A stretch of 64,000 nucleotides of DNA, taken from positions 1,809,001 through 1,873,000 of the forward strand of contig NZ_CP060780.1 of the NCBI RefSeq assembly GCF_014489495.1, given 5' to 3'. Origin of the DNA: Sphingomonas daechungensis. GTDB taxonomy: Bacteria; Pseudomonadota; Alphaproteobacteria; Sphingomonadales; Sphingomonadaceae. The notes beneath the pieces are model-generated. The model worked only from the letters and a program-made list of their open reading frames with translations, was not told the DNA's origin and did no database searches. Of the stretch, positions 29,493 through 39,339 are shown piece by piece. A program made the translations under genes and the position numbers. Numbering within the stretch: position 1 is the first letter of the stretch; each line of letters begins with the position of its first letter.

Positions 29493-30397
29493 TCAGGCGC
29501 CTCCGCCCACGTCGAAATAGTCCGGCATGCCCGCAGGCCAGACGACGCCCCATTGCGCCATCCCGCCATCGACCGTCAGGACTTCACCCGTGACGAAATT
29601 GGCCGCATCGGAAGCAAGATAGACGGAGGCCTCGGCGACATCCCAGGCATTGCCCAGGCGCTTCATGGGATTGGCCTCGTGGAAGCGGGCGAGGGCATGG
29701 GGCGGGTAAACGGTGAACCCCTCTGTCTCGATCGTTCCCGGCGCCACGCAGTTCACGCGAATGTTCAGCGGAGCCCATTCGGTCGCGATGGTCTTCGAGA
29801 GGTAGATAACACCGGCGCGAGCTGCGCAGCTGTGAGCCGCTTGGGCATGCCGCGTTCGACATGCGCGACGATATTCACGATGTTGCCGCCGACGCCCTTA
29901 TACCGCCAGCGCCGAGCCGCCTCCTGCATCATCCACCAGGTACCGTTGAGATTGAGATCGATGACCGCGCTCCAGCCTTTCCGGCTGAAGTCGATGGCGT
30001 CCTGGGGAAACTGGCCGCCAGCATTGTTCACCACGGTGTCCAGCCGCCCGAAGCGGTCGTGGACAGTGTCCAGCAATTGCTCGACGGCCTCGGGTTCGCG
30101 AATAGACATTGCGGCAATCAGTGGCTCGCGCCCCGTGCTTGCCGCAATCGCATCGCGGGCTTCCTCGAGCTTTGAGTCCGTCCGTCCGCAAATGGCGACG
30201 TCGGCGCCAAGTCGCGCCGCGAGAAAGGCAATGGCCTTGCCGATCCCGGTGCCGCCACCGGAAACCAGCACGACTTTCCCGTCCAGCAAATCGTCGCGAT
30301 AGACCGTAGGCCGCTCGGCCAGCTCGGCGTTGGTCAAGCCGAACGCCGGCCCGTCACTTTCCACGGCCGCATCGATGTCCAGAGGTTGGCGGTTCAC
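29493..30397 (-). CDS. SDR of the 2,4-dienoyl-CoA reductase-like type (one frameshift)
   Basis: SDR of about 301 aa. Cofactor motif SGGGTGIGKAIAF, VNNAGGQFP, then after one missing base near 29850 AAHSCAARAGVIYLSKT and NIRVNCVAPGTIETEG, ending DGGMAQWGVVW. The usual YxxxK is replaced by HSCAAR, as in the 2,4-dienoyl-CoA reductase branch, but the lysine expected there is arginine. GTG 30397 overlaps the Rieske 3 stop (GTGA) and is the preferred start. A role in reducing an unsaturated CoA ester is plausible. Confidence 0.8.
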
Positions 30398-31610
30398 GCA
30401 GGCTCTACCCACGAATCCAGAACTGGCTCCACGCGTAAGTCGGCGGCGATGCGGTTTCGCCCGATCCGGCGGTCGAACTCTTCATGATAATGGTAGATCC
30501 TGCGCTCCTGATAGCAGAGCGTCATGCCCTTGAACCCGGGGCTTTCAAGCGACTCTTGGATTTGCGGCGCGAACTGGGTGTCCTCCTCGAGAATGCGCTC
30601 GAAATTGCTGATGCGCTTGTCCCACAAGTCGCTTCGGCCCTCGGGTCCGAAAGGCGGGCTGAACCAGTGGCATTCGATCCGCATCGTACTGTCTGTCACA
30701 GGCCAGAACACCAGCATGGGCATTCCGGTTGCGGCAGGCGGCATCACGATGTTCGGGAAGATGTAGTAGCTGACGTTGTTAAGGCGCGGAATCTCCGTGA
30801 CGGTCGGGATTTCAGGCAGTCCGATGGTGCCCGGGTCCACCCAGTCGGGCCGCCGGTTTGGCGTCGTCATCCGTGAATGACCGCCCGGCCAAAGCGTGAT
30901 CGTCGTTCCGCGATAGTCGAGAAAGCGGTCCACCGTGTTCTGATGGATCGACTTGAGGTGATAAACCTCGAGGAAGGCGTCGAGCAGGACCTTCACGTTG
31001 CAGCCGACGTCGTAGCTTCGGGAGTCGACTAAGGTCAGGGTCTCCGGCTGAAATTGGTCCAGCTCGGCCGCCACGGGTCCAAGCGCTTCCCGCAAAGGCT
31101 GTGGCTCGTCCTCATCCTCGTTCACGAAGATCCAGCCGCCGAGCGTTTCGCAGGCGACCGGAATCAGCGAGTGACAGGCGAAGTCAATGTCCACGAAGTC
31201 GCGCTTGTCGCGAACGGCGACCAGCTTGCCATCGAGAGTGTAGCTCCATCCATGATAGCCGCAGACGAAACCACGACCTTGGCCGTCGTCTTCCTTCACC
31301 AGCGGTGCCCCCGGTGACGGCAGGTGTTGTAGAAGGCCCTGATCGTATCATCGAGACCGCGTACGACGACGATCGGTGAGCCCGTCTTCTTGGTCAGGAA
31401 CCAGCTTCCTGCTTCCGGCAATTGGTCCTTGTGGCCAGCGTATAACCAGCTTCGCTTCCACAGCCCGGCTTGCTCCAGGGCCAGGAACTCCGGATCGACG
31501 TACCGGCCAGCAGGGATGTCGGGGAAACGCGGAAAGCCCTCAGGCGGGCCTTTGCGATTGGCCTCGTAGATCATCCCTTCGCGGATGCGTTCCGTGGTTG
31601 CTGCGTCCAC
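30394..31610 (-). CDS. Rieske non-haem iron oxygenase, catalytic (alpha) subunit 3 (one frameshift)
   Basis: About 406-aa oxygenase alpha subunit. Rieske site CRHRG in one frame and CGYHGW in the next, split by one missing base near 31300-31310. The mononuclear iron ligands are the His pair in AFLEVYHLKSIH. Further family segments are ACETLGGWIFVNEDED and YYIFPNIVM. GTG 31610 is preferred because GAGGGA lies about 10 bases upstream; TTG 31640 and an ATG near 31574 are alternatives. Operator 5 lies about 55 bases upstream. It is different from oxygenases 1 and 2 in sequence, so three distinct reactions are likely. Confidence 0.87.
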
Positions 31611-31662
31611 CCGTGGGGATCCCTCTATTCCTTTGTCCAAAGCGTTACATTGGCATCAATAA

Positions 31663-31684
31663 AAAAACAATCATGTTTGACTTT
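31663..31684. promoter_or_regulatory. Operator copy 5: ACAATCATGTTTGA palindrome
   Basis: Core at 31667-31680, centred between 31673 and 31674, A7 on the left and a T6 run just to the right. It sits in the 125-base divergent gap between Rieske oxygenase 3 (minus) and the acyl-CoA dehydrogenase (plus) and may control both. An ATG inside the core (31674) is in frame with the dehydrogenase but is an unlikely start. Confidence 0.72.
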
Positions 31685-31735
31685 TTTCTGAACTCGGGAG
31701 ACAGCCGAGAACAGGCGGGAGAAGCGGATAGCAAG

Positions 31736-32895
31736 ATGGATTTTCGACTGACCGAACAGCAGCGCGAACTTCAGGCTGCGGCCCGCGAATTCGCCCGTGC
31801 GGAGCTTCCGGACATCGCTTCCCAGTTGGAACGCGACAACCGGCCTCCGTCACGCGACTTGGTGCGGCGATACGCCGGGATGGGCTTCCTCGGCATCAAC
31901 GCGCCCGCCGAGCTTGGCGGGCTTGGCCTCGGAAGCGTCGACGCCCTGATCGTTCTGGAGGAGTTTGCCAAGATCTCTTCGGCGGTCGCCTTCCCGATCT
32001 TCGAATCGATGGTCGGCCCGGTTCGCGCGGTTGAGCATTTTGCTGGCCAGGCGTTGAAAGACCGCGTGGTACCCCAAGTTTGCAGTGGCGAGATGATCGT
32101 CGCCGTCGCCATGTCCGAGCCCGACGCGGGAAGCGCGTTGACCGACCTCAAGACTCGGGGCGTTCTCGACGGCGACGTCGTGACCCTGAACGGCACCAAG
32201 CGCTGGTGCTCGGGGGCGGGCATGCGGACGCCTACGTCGTCTACTGCCGTTTGTCCGACGATCCCGGCGCGAAAGGCATCGGCGCCGTGCTGGTCGAGAA
32301 GGACGCGCCTGGGCTGACGTTCGGTCCGAACGAGGAGTTGATGGGTTTCCGGGGCATTCCCTCGGCGGATCTCAACTTCGACGACTGTTCTGTTCCTGCG
32401 GAGAACATCATCGTTCCCGCAGGCGGCTTCAAGCAGCTGATGGAGGCATTCGACCTGGAACGCTGCGGCAATGCGACCATGGCTTTGGGACAGGCCAGCG
32501 GAGCGCTCGAAGACGTTCTTCAATATGTCCAGGAACGCCGGCAGTTCGGCAAGCCGCTGGTCGATTTCCAGGCCGTTCAAATGAAGCTCGCCGAAATGCA
32601 GATGAAGGTCGAGGCCGCGCGGCTGCTGATCTGGCGTGCTGCCGGCAATGCAGAGGAGGGCCTTCCAAGCGTCCTCGACAGTTCGGTCGCCAAGTGCTTC
32701 GCCAACTCGATTGCGCGCGAAGTGACCGGCGATGCTGTGCAGCTCATGGGCGCCTACGGTTATTCGAAGGAGTTTCCGATGGAGCGGCGTCTTCGCGACG
32801 CCTGGGGGTGGGGGATCGCGGGCGGCGCGATCGACATCCAGAAGGTCAACATTGCCAGCGCCATGCTCGGACGCCGTTTCGACCAGCGCAAATAG
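31736..32895 (+). CDS. Acyl-CoA dehydrogenase (one frameshift)
   Basis: FAD-dependent acyl-CoA dehydrogenase of about 386 aa, introducing a 2,3 double bond in a CoA ester. It begins MDFRLTEQQRELQAAAREFA; VAVAMSEPDAGSALTDLKT is the flavin/substrate motif; QYVQERRQFGKPLVDFQAVQ and QLMGAYGYSKEFPMER are standard C-terminal motifs. One G is missing near 32215 (CSGAG-HADAYVVYCR). The catalytic Glu place of medium-chain enzymes cannot be assigned securely. Followed after one base by a Rieske ferredoxin, so they are cotranscribed. Confidence 0.88.
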
Positions 32896-32896
32896 G

Positions 32897-33205
32897 ATGG
32901 CCTTCGAACGCGTTGCTTCTTTGTCCGAGATTCCCGAGAGCGGGAGCAAGGCTTTCGATGTCCGCGGGACGCCGGTGCTCATCGCCCGGGCTCCGATGGG
33001 AATCTACGCGGTCGGCGCCATTTGCAGTCACCAGTACACGCCGCTCGAAGGCGGCAAGCTGAAGGCCTGCTTCATTTTCTGCCCGCTTCACGGTGTTCGC
33101 TTCGACCTGCGAGATGGGAAGCCGGCGGGGACACTGACCGATCAGCCGATCCCGACTTGGCCGGTCATGCTGCAGGACGAAGACGTCCTCGTCGATCTCG
33201 GCTGA
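32897..33205 (+). CDS. Rieske-type [2Fe-2S] ferredoxin
   Basis: Intact 102-aa Rieske ferredoxin: CSHQYTPLEGG and CPLHG supply the Cys-x-His and Cys-x-x-His ligands. Such proteins shuttle electrons to Rieske oxygenase alpha subunits. Begins MAFERVASLSEIPESGSK directly after the acyl-CoA dehydrogenase stop. It is a second type of ferredoxin besides the putidaredoxin-like one at 5901, so the three oxygenases may use different donors. Confidence 0.88.
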   Translation: MAFERVASLSEIPESGSKAFDVRGTPVLIARAPMGIYAVGAICSHQYTPLEGGKLKACFIFCPLHGVRFDLRDGKPAGTLTDQPIPTWPVMLQDEDVLVDLG

Positions 33206-33207
33206 CC

Positions 33208-33851
33208 ATGGCGCGGCTGCTCCATATCGTCGGTAGCCCACGCGGCGAGCGCTCACGATCCGAAGCCATCGCCAATCACCTGATCGGCAAGCTCGGTGGT
33301 ATGAAAGTCGACCGGCTCGACGTTTGGGACATCGACTTGCCCGAACTCGATGGCGCGATGATCGAGAGCCGCTACCGCCTCATTCACGGCGCCGATGTCG
33401 AAGCGGGTTTCACGCCGGTTTGGGACGACCTTCGCGCGATGGTCGATCATCTGCTGAGCTTCGACATCTGGCTGTTTTCCACCCCCATGTGGAATTTCGG
33501 TCTTCCGTATCGCCTCAAGCACTTCGTCGATTGCATCATCCAGCCGACGATGGCCTTCACCAATGATGCGGCGGGTAATCTAACTTTCCACGGCACTGGC
33601 CGGACCGCCGTTCTGATCGGTGCGGGCGCTCTAGATATCCGCCCGGGAGCGAATTGGCGCACTTGGACTATCAGCTAGCGCACCTCGAACACTGCCTCCG
33701 CTTCTATTTCGGCATCGATCCCATTCATTGCGTGCGCGTCGCACCGACATTCGGCTCTCTGGAGGACGTTGAGACGGTGATGCGCAAGGCGGAAGAAGAG
33801 GTCGAAGCTCTCGCGCTCAACTTGCAGAATGCCGCCGGTAGACGAGATTGA
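33208..33851 (+). CDS. FMN-dependent NADH-quinone/azo reductase-like flavodoxin-fold protein (one frameshift)
   Basis: About 214 aa, AzoR/NAD(P)H-quinone reductase family. FMN-phosphate site GSPRGERSRSEAIA at the N-terminus and the flavin loop STPMWNFGLPYRLKHFVD are clear. One missing base near 33650 (GPGANWR- AHLDYQ) changes frame. These enzymes reduce quinones or azo bonds with two electrons. Starts two bases after the Rieske ferredoxin stop. Its 3' end overlaps the opposing MaoC gene by 35 bases. Confidence 0.82.
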
Positions 33852-34275
33852 TGCTTCGGAAGCGGAGGACCGTTTCGCCGCGCTGGTTCGTCAGGAAATA
33901 TTGCGTAATCGCTGTTCCGCGGTCGTTGCGACTGGAGGATGGCTTCAATTCCAGAACTTCGGATCGAGCAATCACCGTGTCGCCGGGCCGAAGCGCGTGC
34001 TCCAGCCGAAACTCGTCGAAACCGATGCCGCAGACGAAGTCGATATCGCTATTCATCGTATGGTCGAGTTGCCGCCAGATCGCGAGGACGTGGACCCCGC
34101 TCGCGACGACCTCCCCGAAATGCGATTCTCGCGCGGCATCGGGGTCGGAGTGGAACCACTGCGGGTCATATTCGCGAGCAAAGCGAACGATCTCGTCAAC
34201 GGTCACGGTGCGCGTCTGCGACTGCCGAGTTTCGCCGACCTGGAGATCCTCGAATTTGCGTGGGGGTCGTTCCAT
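33817..34275 (-). CDS. MaoC-like (R)-hydratase
   Basis: Intact 152-aa hot-dog-fold protein: KFEDLQVGETRQSQ, then the hydratase-type segment REYDPQWFHSDPDAA with the Asp and His that hydrate 2-enoyl-CoA in the family, and FGEVVASGVHVLAIW. Begins MERPPRKFED at 34275, with the ATG on the last base of the upstream NTF2-like stop (TGATG). Could hydrate the product of the acyl-CoA dehydrogenase. Confidence 0.85.
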   Translation of the reverse strand: MERPPRKFEDLQVGETRQSQTRTVTVDEIVRFAREYDPQWFHSDPDAARESHFGEVVASGVHVLAIWRQLDHTMNSDIDFVCGIGFDEFRLEHALRPGDTVIARSEVLELKPSSSRNDRGTAITQYFLTNQRGETVLRFRSINLVYRRHSAS

Positions 34276-34814
34276 CACCGATAGTCGCGCCAGGTCGACA
34301 GGCGCTCCGGATAATCTGCCGGCGCGGGCTCCGCATATGCGCGCATCCTTTTCTCCTCGCCGAGCACGCGCACGTAGTCGGCGACAGGGATGTAATAGAG
34401 AAATGCAAGCTCTCGCTGCGCGAACCGCCAGACGCCATCCTCGCGCCGATATTCGTCCTCGTAGCGAAGAGCCGTCACCATCATTTGGTCGTTCCGCCAA
34501 AGCTCGGCATGGGCCGACAACGTGCCCGTGGCCCCGTCCGCAGCTCCGCCAATCCGTATCCAGTGGTCGTGGCTGACATGGTTGGAGGGACCCAGAACGC
34601 GGAATCGCTCTTCGTACTGACGGATGATTGCGTCGCGCCCTGTCGCCTCCATCACGCCGTCGCGGGAGTAGACGCGCGCGTCCTCCGTGAAGAGTTCGCG
34701 AACGGCGGCAAGATCATGGTTGTCGATGGCAAAGCAGTAACGCGCCGCAAGCGCCCGGATCGCGCTTTCCGCCTCGAGCCGCTCGACACGTTGCATCAGG
34801 TCGTCGTTGGCCAT
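34275..34814 (-). CDS. NTF2/SnoaL-like ring-hydroxylating-accessory-type protein
   Basis: Intact 179-aa protein with the SnoaL-like cone fold: RLEAESAIRALAARYCFAID, LAAVRELFTEDARVYS and WRNDQMMVTALRYEDEYR. This group includes small subunits of ring-hydroxylating dioxygenases and steroid-isomerase-like enzymes. ATG 34814 (MANDDLMQRV) is chosen; a start six codons earlier is possible. Because the three Rieske alpha subunits have no obvious beta subunit, this protein is a candidate, but its length and sequence fit stand-alone SnoaL-like enzymes better. Confidence 0.72.
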   Translation of the reverse strand: MANDDLMQRVERLEAESAIRALAARYCFAIDNHDLAAVRELFTEDARVYSRDGVMEATGRDAIIRQYEERFRVLGPSNHVSHDHWIRIGGAADGATGTLSAHAELWRNDQMMVTALRYEDEYRREDGVWRFAQRELAFLYYIPVADYVRVLGEEKRMRAYAEPAPADYPERLSTWRDYR

Positions 34815-34873
34815 CTGCGTACGATGGCGCACTGGCTCCCACAGGTCCAGAACCGCGCGAAGGAGATTGCGGC

Positions 34874-35640
34874 ATGATTGAGCAACTCGACATCGAGCGC
34901 TTCGGCGCCATCGCGCGGATCGTTCTCAATCGATCCGACGCCGGCAATACGATCGACGAGAATTTGGCTGAGGCTTTCGCTGAGGCCGCTGCGCAAGTTG
35001 CCTCGGACGGCGAAGTCCGCGTGGTCGTTCTGACGGGTGCAGGGTCGCTGTTTTGCGGAGGTGGTGACGTGCGCGCGATGGCGGCCGCACCGGATGGCGC
35101 TTCGGCTGTGATCGACCGGATCACGTCCAACCTTCATCGGGGATCGTCACACTGTTCGAGATGTCGAAGCCGCTGGTAACGGTCGTCAACGGTCCCGCCG
35201 CAGGAGCAGGCTTGGGCCTGGCGATCCTGGGCGACATCGTGCTCGCTTCAGAGGCTGCGCACTTCACTTCAGCCTATACTGCTATTGGCATGACGCCGGA
35301 TGGAGGAACGAGCTGGCTGCTTCCGCGCCTGATCGGGCTCCGTCGCGCCCAGGAAATGGTGCTGACGAACCGCCGGATCGGGGCACGAGAAGCCGAAGCC
35401 ATCGGTCTGGTTTCCCGGGTAGTGCCGGCCTCAGACCTGCGCTCGGTAGAAGACGAAATCACGACGGCCCTGGACCGAGGAGCCATGGCGGCGACGGGAA
35501 AGGCGCGCTGGCTTCTGCGTACGAGCTACGAACGCAGCCTGGCCGATCACCTCGCAATTGAGGCGCAATCCATCGTGCAGGCCGCTTCCATGCCGGAAGG
35601 TCAGGCCGGAATTGCCAGCTTCCTCAATCGTCGGAAATAG
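34874..35640 (+). CDS. Enoyl-CoA hydratase/isomerase (one frameshift)
   Basis: Crotonase-family protein of about 255 aa. Oxyanion-hole segments: GAGSLFCGGGDVRAM and, in the next frame, VNGPAAGAGLGLAILGDI; the second catalytic Glu place reads TAIGMTPDGGTSWLLPRLIG, where Asp replaces the common Glu. One base is missing near 35140-35150 (LHRGIVT-LFEMSKPLV). It is convergent with the tRNA-Lys gene and marks the right edge of the catabolic island. Confidence 0.85.
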
Positions 35641-35652
35641 TTCTGGAAGGAA

Positions 35653-35728
<76 letters not shown>

Positions 35729-35824
35729 ACTGCCATTCGGCGGATGCTCCGGCGGCGATGCACGCCTTGAGCGGCGGGGCCGGTAGCACGCTGAAACTTG
35801 GTGTGCAACCGGTCTTGGCTCCAA

Positions 35825-36939
35825 TTAGCTCGTGAGATCCGTCTTCGTCCTCTGCTGCCGCTCGAGGGACATCAGGATTCCGAGGCAGATCATGACGGTC
35901 ATGACGGCCGATCCACCGAAGCTGACCAGGGGAAGGGGAATCCCGACCACTGGAGCCAGCCCCATCACCATCATCAGGTTGATCGACGAATAAAAGAAGA
36001 TCGTCGCGGTCAGGCCAGCGGCCGTCAGCTGTGCAAATCGCGACTTGGCATTGGACGCGACGCGCAGGCCCCAGACGATCACCGCCGCGAAGCACAGGAT
36101 CAGCAGGGCACCGCCCAAAAGGCCCATTCCTCGACCCAGGTCGCGAAGGCGAAATCGGTATGGCCTTCGGGAAGGTAGTCGAGGTGACTCTGGCTGCCGT
36201 TGAGAAAGCCCTTCCCGAAAATGCCGCCGGAACCGATCGCGATCTTCGACTGAGTAATGTGGTAGCCGGCGCCGAGTGGATCGCTCTCAGGGTTCAGGAA
36301 GATATCGATCCGCTTCCGCTGATATCCGTGCATGAACTGGTAGACGATTGGAATCGCTGCCCCGAGCACACCTGCTGGGATGAGGAACACACGCAGTGGG
36401 ACTCCGGCGATGAACATGACCGACACGCCGCCAAGGAGCACCATCGTCGCGGTTCCGAGGTCGGGCTGAATCAGGATCAAGGCCCAGGGCACTCCGATCA
36501 ATGCCACGGCGGGCCAGATCGCGCGCCATTTGCGGATATCGCCGGCCGGAAGCAGTTCGTAGAAGCGCGCCAGCACGATCACGATTGCGGGTTTCATGAA
36601 CTCGCTCGGCTGAAGGCGAATGAAACCAAGATCGATCCAGCGTTGTGCGCCCTTGCCAACGAAACCGACTGCCTCGACGATGATCAGCATGACGAGGATG
36701 GCGCCATAGGCTGGGAAGGCGAGCTGCTTGATCGTGGCCTCGCGAATTGTCGACATTCCGACGGCGACGGAGAGAAAGAACAGGACGGTAATGCCCTGCT
36801 TCATAGCCCAGGGACGTACTGAGCCGCCCGCCGCCGAATATTGCGTGAGGAAGCCGATTCCGGCGATCCCGACGATGACGAAGATCAGCCGCCAGGGCAG
36901 GCGCGCCAAAGGCTGCGGGATGATCGCTGAGGAAATCAC
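35825..36939 (-). CDS. rodA: Rod-shape protein RodA, SEDS peptidoglycan polymerase (one frameshift)
   Basis: SEDS-family glycosyltransferase of about 371 aa that polymerises glycan strands with PBP2 during elongation. About ten membrane segments; family motifs [49 protein letters not shown] and [14 protein letters not shown]. One missing base near 36115-36120 (EEWAF-LGGALL) splits the frame. GTG 36939 overlaps the mrdA stop (GTGA). Its essential role makes a genuine frameshift improbable. Confidence 0.93.
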
Positions 36940-38816
36940 GTCGCGTTCCTTGGAGCGGCCTTGAAGGCAGCGAGCTGGCGCGCATTGCGCTCCGCAAGAG
37001 TCCCGCCCCATTGCTCTTCGAGGGGGGCGAGGGCCGCCATCGCCTTCTCCTTGTCGAACAAATAGGTCATCGAATCACGCACGATCGGCGCGGCTGCCGA
37101 GGCGCCGAAACCTCCGTGCTCGATGATGCAGCCGATCGCGTAGCGAGGTTTGTCGGCAGGCGCGAAGGCGATGAACAAGGCGTGGTCGCGAAGGGCCCAG
37201 TTGGATTGATGGCCGCGCTCGCCCAGCCTGAACACTTGGGCGGTGCCCGTCTTGCCTGCCATCTGGATCCCATCGAGCGGCAGTTTCGATGCCACCGCGG
37301 TACCGCTGCCGTTGACGACTGCGGCCATCGCATTGCGAATGATTTCCTGATTTTCGAGACTGGCGTTCACGGGCGCAGGAGGCGTCTGAGGGTCGCTCAT
37401 CAGCATACGCGGCTGGAGCAGTTTTCCGGACGCCAGCCGGGCCGGCATGACCGCAAGCTGCAATGGGTTCACCAAGACGTAGCCCTGACCGATCGACGTG
37501 TTCGCCGAATCGTATCCTTGCCACTTGCGATGATACTTCTTCTCGAGCCATTTCGGGTTCGGCATCGTGCCGAAACGCTGGGACGGTATCGGTAATTGGA
37601 ACTCCTGGCCGTAGCCGAGGTCGTTCACCATCTTGGTCGTCAGCGTAGGATCGGTGATCAGGCCCGTCGCCCAGAAATAGGTGTTGCAGCTGCGCTCGAT
37701 GGCCGAGTGCATATCCATCGAGCCGTGCACAGCGTCACAGCGAAAATAGCGGTTTCCGATCTGGTAGCCGCCCGCGCAGTGAACCCGTCGCTTCGGATCG
37801 ACTCCCTGCTCCAGGAAGGCCAGCGCCATCGCAGGCTTAATCGTCGACCCTGACGGATAGAGACCTTGGGCGACCTTGTTCAGCAGAGGGATGTGGTCGT
37901 TTTCCGACAACATCTTCCATTCGGTCCGGCCGATGCCCTCACTAAAGCTATTCGGGTCGAAGGCTGGCATCGATACGAACGCGAGAAGGTCGCCGTTGGC
38001 CACGTCCATGGCGACGAGGGAACCGGACTGATCGCCCATTCGCCGCGACGCGTAGAGCTGCAGGCCTTGGTCGATTGTCAGCTGCACGGTCTGCCCGCTG
38101 CGATCGGGCTTGGGATCGAGTTCCTTCACCAGCTTGCCGCGAGCAGTGACCTCGACACGTTGACCACCGGGAGTCCCACGAAGATATTTTTCCAGTGACT
38201 TCTCAAGGCCCTGCTTTCCGATCTTCACACCTGGGATGATCAGCAAGGGGTTCTTGTCCTCGGCCTCATATTCCTTCGCGTTGGCAGTGCCGACATACCC
38301 ACGAGATGGGCAACTGCGGGACCGTCGGGATAGTAGCGCGAGAAGCCCGGGTGGCCTGTACCCGGGCAGGTCAGGCAATCGAACCGTGACCGCTGCATAT
38401 TGCTCGAACGAGACGTTTTCGGCGACCTGCACCGCCTGGAACCCACGACCCTGCTTCAGTTCGCGCAGGATGCGATCCACGTCATCTGTGCTGAGGTCAA
38501 GCAGCTCAACGAGCGTCTTGAGAGTCTTCTCCGGCTCCTCGAGCTGCTGCGGGATCAGGTCGATGCGGAAGCTCGAGCGATTGATCGCGATCGGAACCTT
38601 GTTCCGGTCAATGATCCAGCCGCGGCGAGGCGGTACGGGGATCAGCTGGACCCGGTTGCTCTCTGACAGAAGTTGATACCGCTCGTTCTCCCTGACCGAC
38701 AGCCAGCCAAGGCGACCGAGCAGGACCGCCCCGACCGCCGCCTGGCCGCCTGCAAGCAGCATCATCCTCCGGGAAAAGGTGATGGTCTGGTGTACGGAGG
38801 AGAAGCGTTTCTCCAT
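36936..38816 (-). CDS. mrdA: Penicillin-binding protein 2 (elongation transpeptidase)
   Basis: Class B PBP2 of about 626 aa. N-terminal membrane anchor ([19 protein letters not shown]), dimerisation domain, then transpeptidase motifs SGSTIKPA (nucleophile Ser with STIK), SCN and KTGTA. The frame looks open, but between about 38295 and 38370 three G bases seem to be missing, so roughly 25 residues ([20 protein letters not shown]) are read out of frame; the correct text [17 protein letters not shown] lies in the next frame. ATG 38816 follows the mreD stop closely, and the gene overlaps rodA. Confidence 0.93.
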   Translation of the reverse strand: MEKRFSSVHQTITFSRRMMLLAGGQAAVGAVLLGRLGWLSVRENERYQLLSESNRVQLIPVPPRRGWIIDRNKVPIAINRSSFRIDLIPQQLEEPEKTLKTLVELLDLSTDDVDRILRELKQGRGFQAVQVAENVSFEQYAAVTVRLPDLPGYRPPGLLALLSRRSRSCPSRGYVGTANAKEYEAEDKNPLLIIPGVKIGKQGLEKSLEKYLRGTPGGQRVEVTARGKLVKELDPKPDRSGQTVQLTIDQGLQLYASRRMGDQSGSLVAMDVANGDLLAFVSMPAFDPNSFSEGIGRTEWKMLSENDHIPLLNKVAQGLYPSGSTIKPAMALAFLEQGVDPKRRVHCAGGYQIGNRYFRCDAVHGSMDMHSAIERSCNTYFWATGLITDPTLTTKMVNDLGYGQEFQLPIPSQRFGTMPNPKWLEKKYHRKWQGYDSANTSIGQGYVLVNPLQLAVMPARLASGKLLQPRMLMSDPQTPPAPVNASLENQEIIRNAMAAVVNGSGTAVASKLPLDGIQMAGKTGTAQVFRLGERGHQSNWALRDHALFIAFAPADKPRYAIGCIIEHGGFGASAAAPIVRDSMTYLFDKEKAMAALAPLEEQWGGTLAERNARQLAAFKAAPRNAT

Positions 38817-38818
38817 CT

Positions 38819-39339
38819 TCACCGGCCCAACCTCCAGCGATCGATCCGCGACACGATCCAGGCGACGATCGGGAAAGCCAGCACCGAAAGCAACAGCGGG
38901 GGGAGGATCGTCCGGAATGGCATTGGAGCGCCCATGACTTGGGCAATGCGCCATTCCGCCGCTTCGTTGCCCAGCAATAAGAGCGCGGCGAGAGCCCACT
39001 CCAGCCAGTATCCGCGCCACATGGTGCGACGGTCGGCAAGATCGAGCGCGAGCATGGCTGCAGTCCAGACAGTAACCGAGAGTCCGATCGGGTGGCCTGA
39101 AACCAGATCGTTGAACAAGCCATCGGTGCTGCCCACCAGCTTGGCCAGCAATCCGAACGAAGGAGGCGCCATGAAATCAGCACGAGGAAACCAAAATCCG
39201 GAAACCAGCCCCTTTCCGAGACGATGGGAAGTGTGATTAGCAGGCTTGCCACGAGGACCGAGATCGCGGGGACGTATTGTGCTCCGGAAACCGGCCCCTG
39301 GCCGATGTTCCGGCCTTGGGCGAGAGCGGCACGAACCAT
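38819..39339 (-). CDS. mreD: Rod-shape protein MreD (one frameshift)
   Basis: Membrane protein of about 173 aa in the elongasome. Begins MVRAALAQGRNIGQGPVSGA with hydrophobic segments; one missing base near 39170 joins FGFLVLISW to the MAPPSFGLLAKLVGSTDGL frame; ends WIVSRIDRWRLGR. Low sequence conservation is usual for MreD; identity rests on size, membrane segments and location between mreC and mrdA. Its ATG overlaps the mreC TAA (TAATG). Confidence 0.85.
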
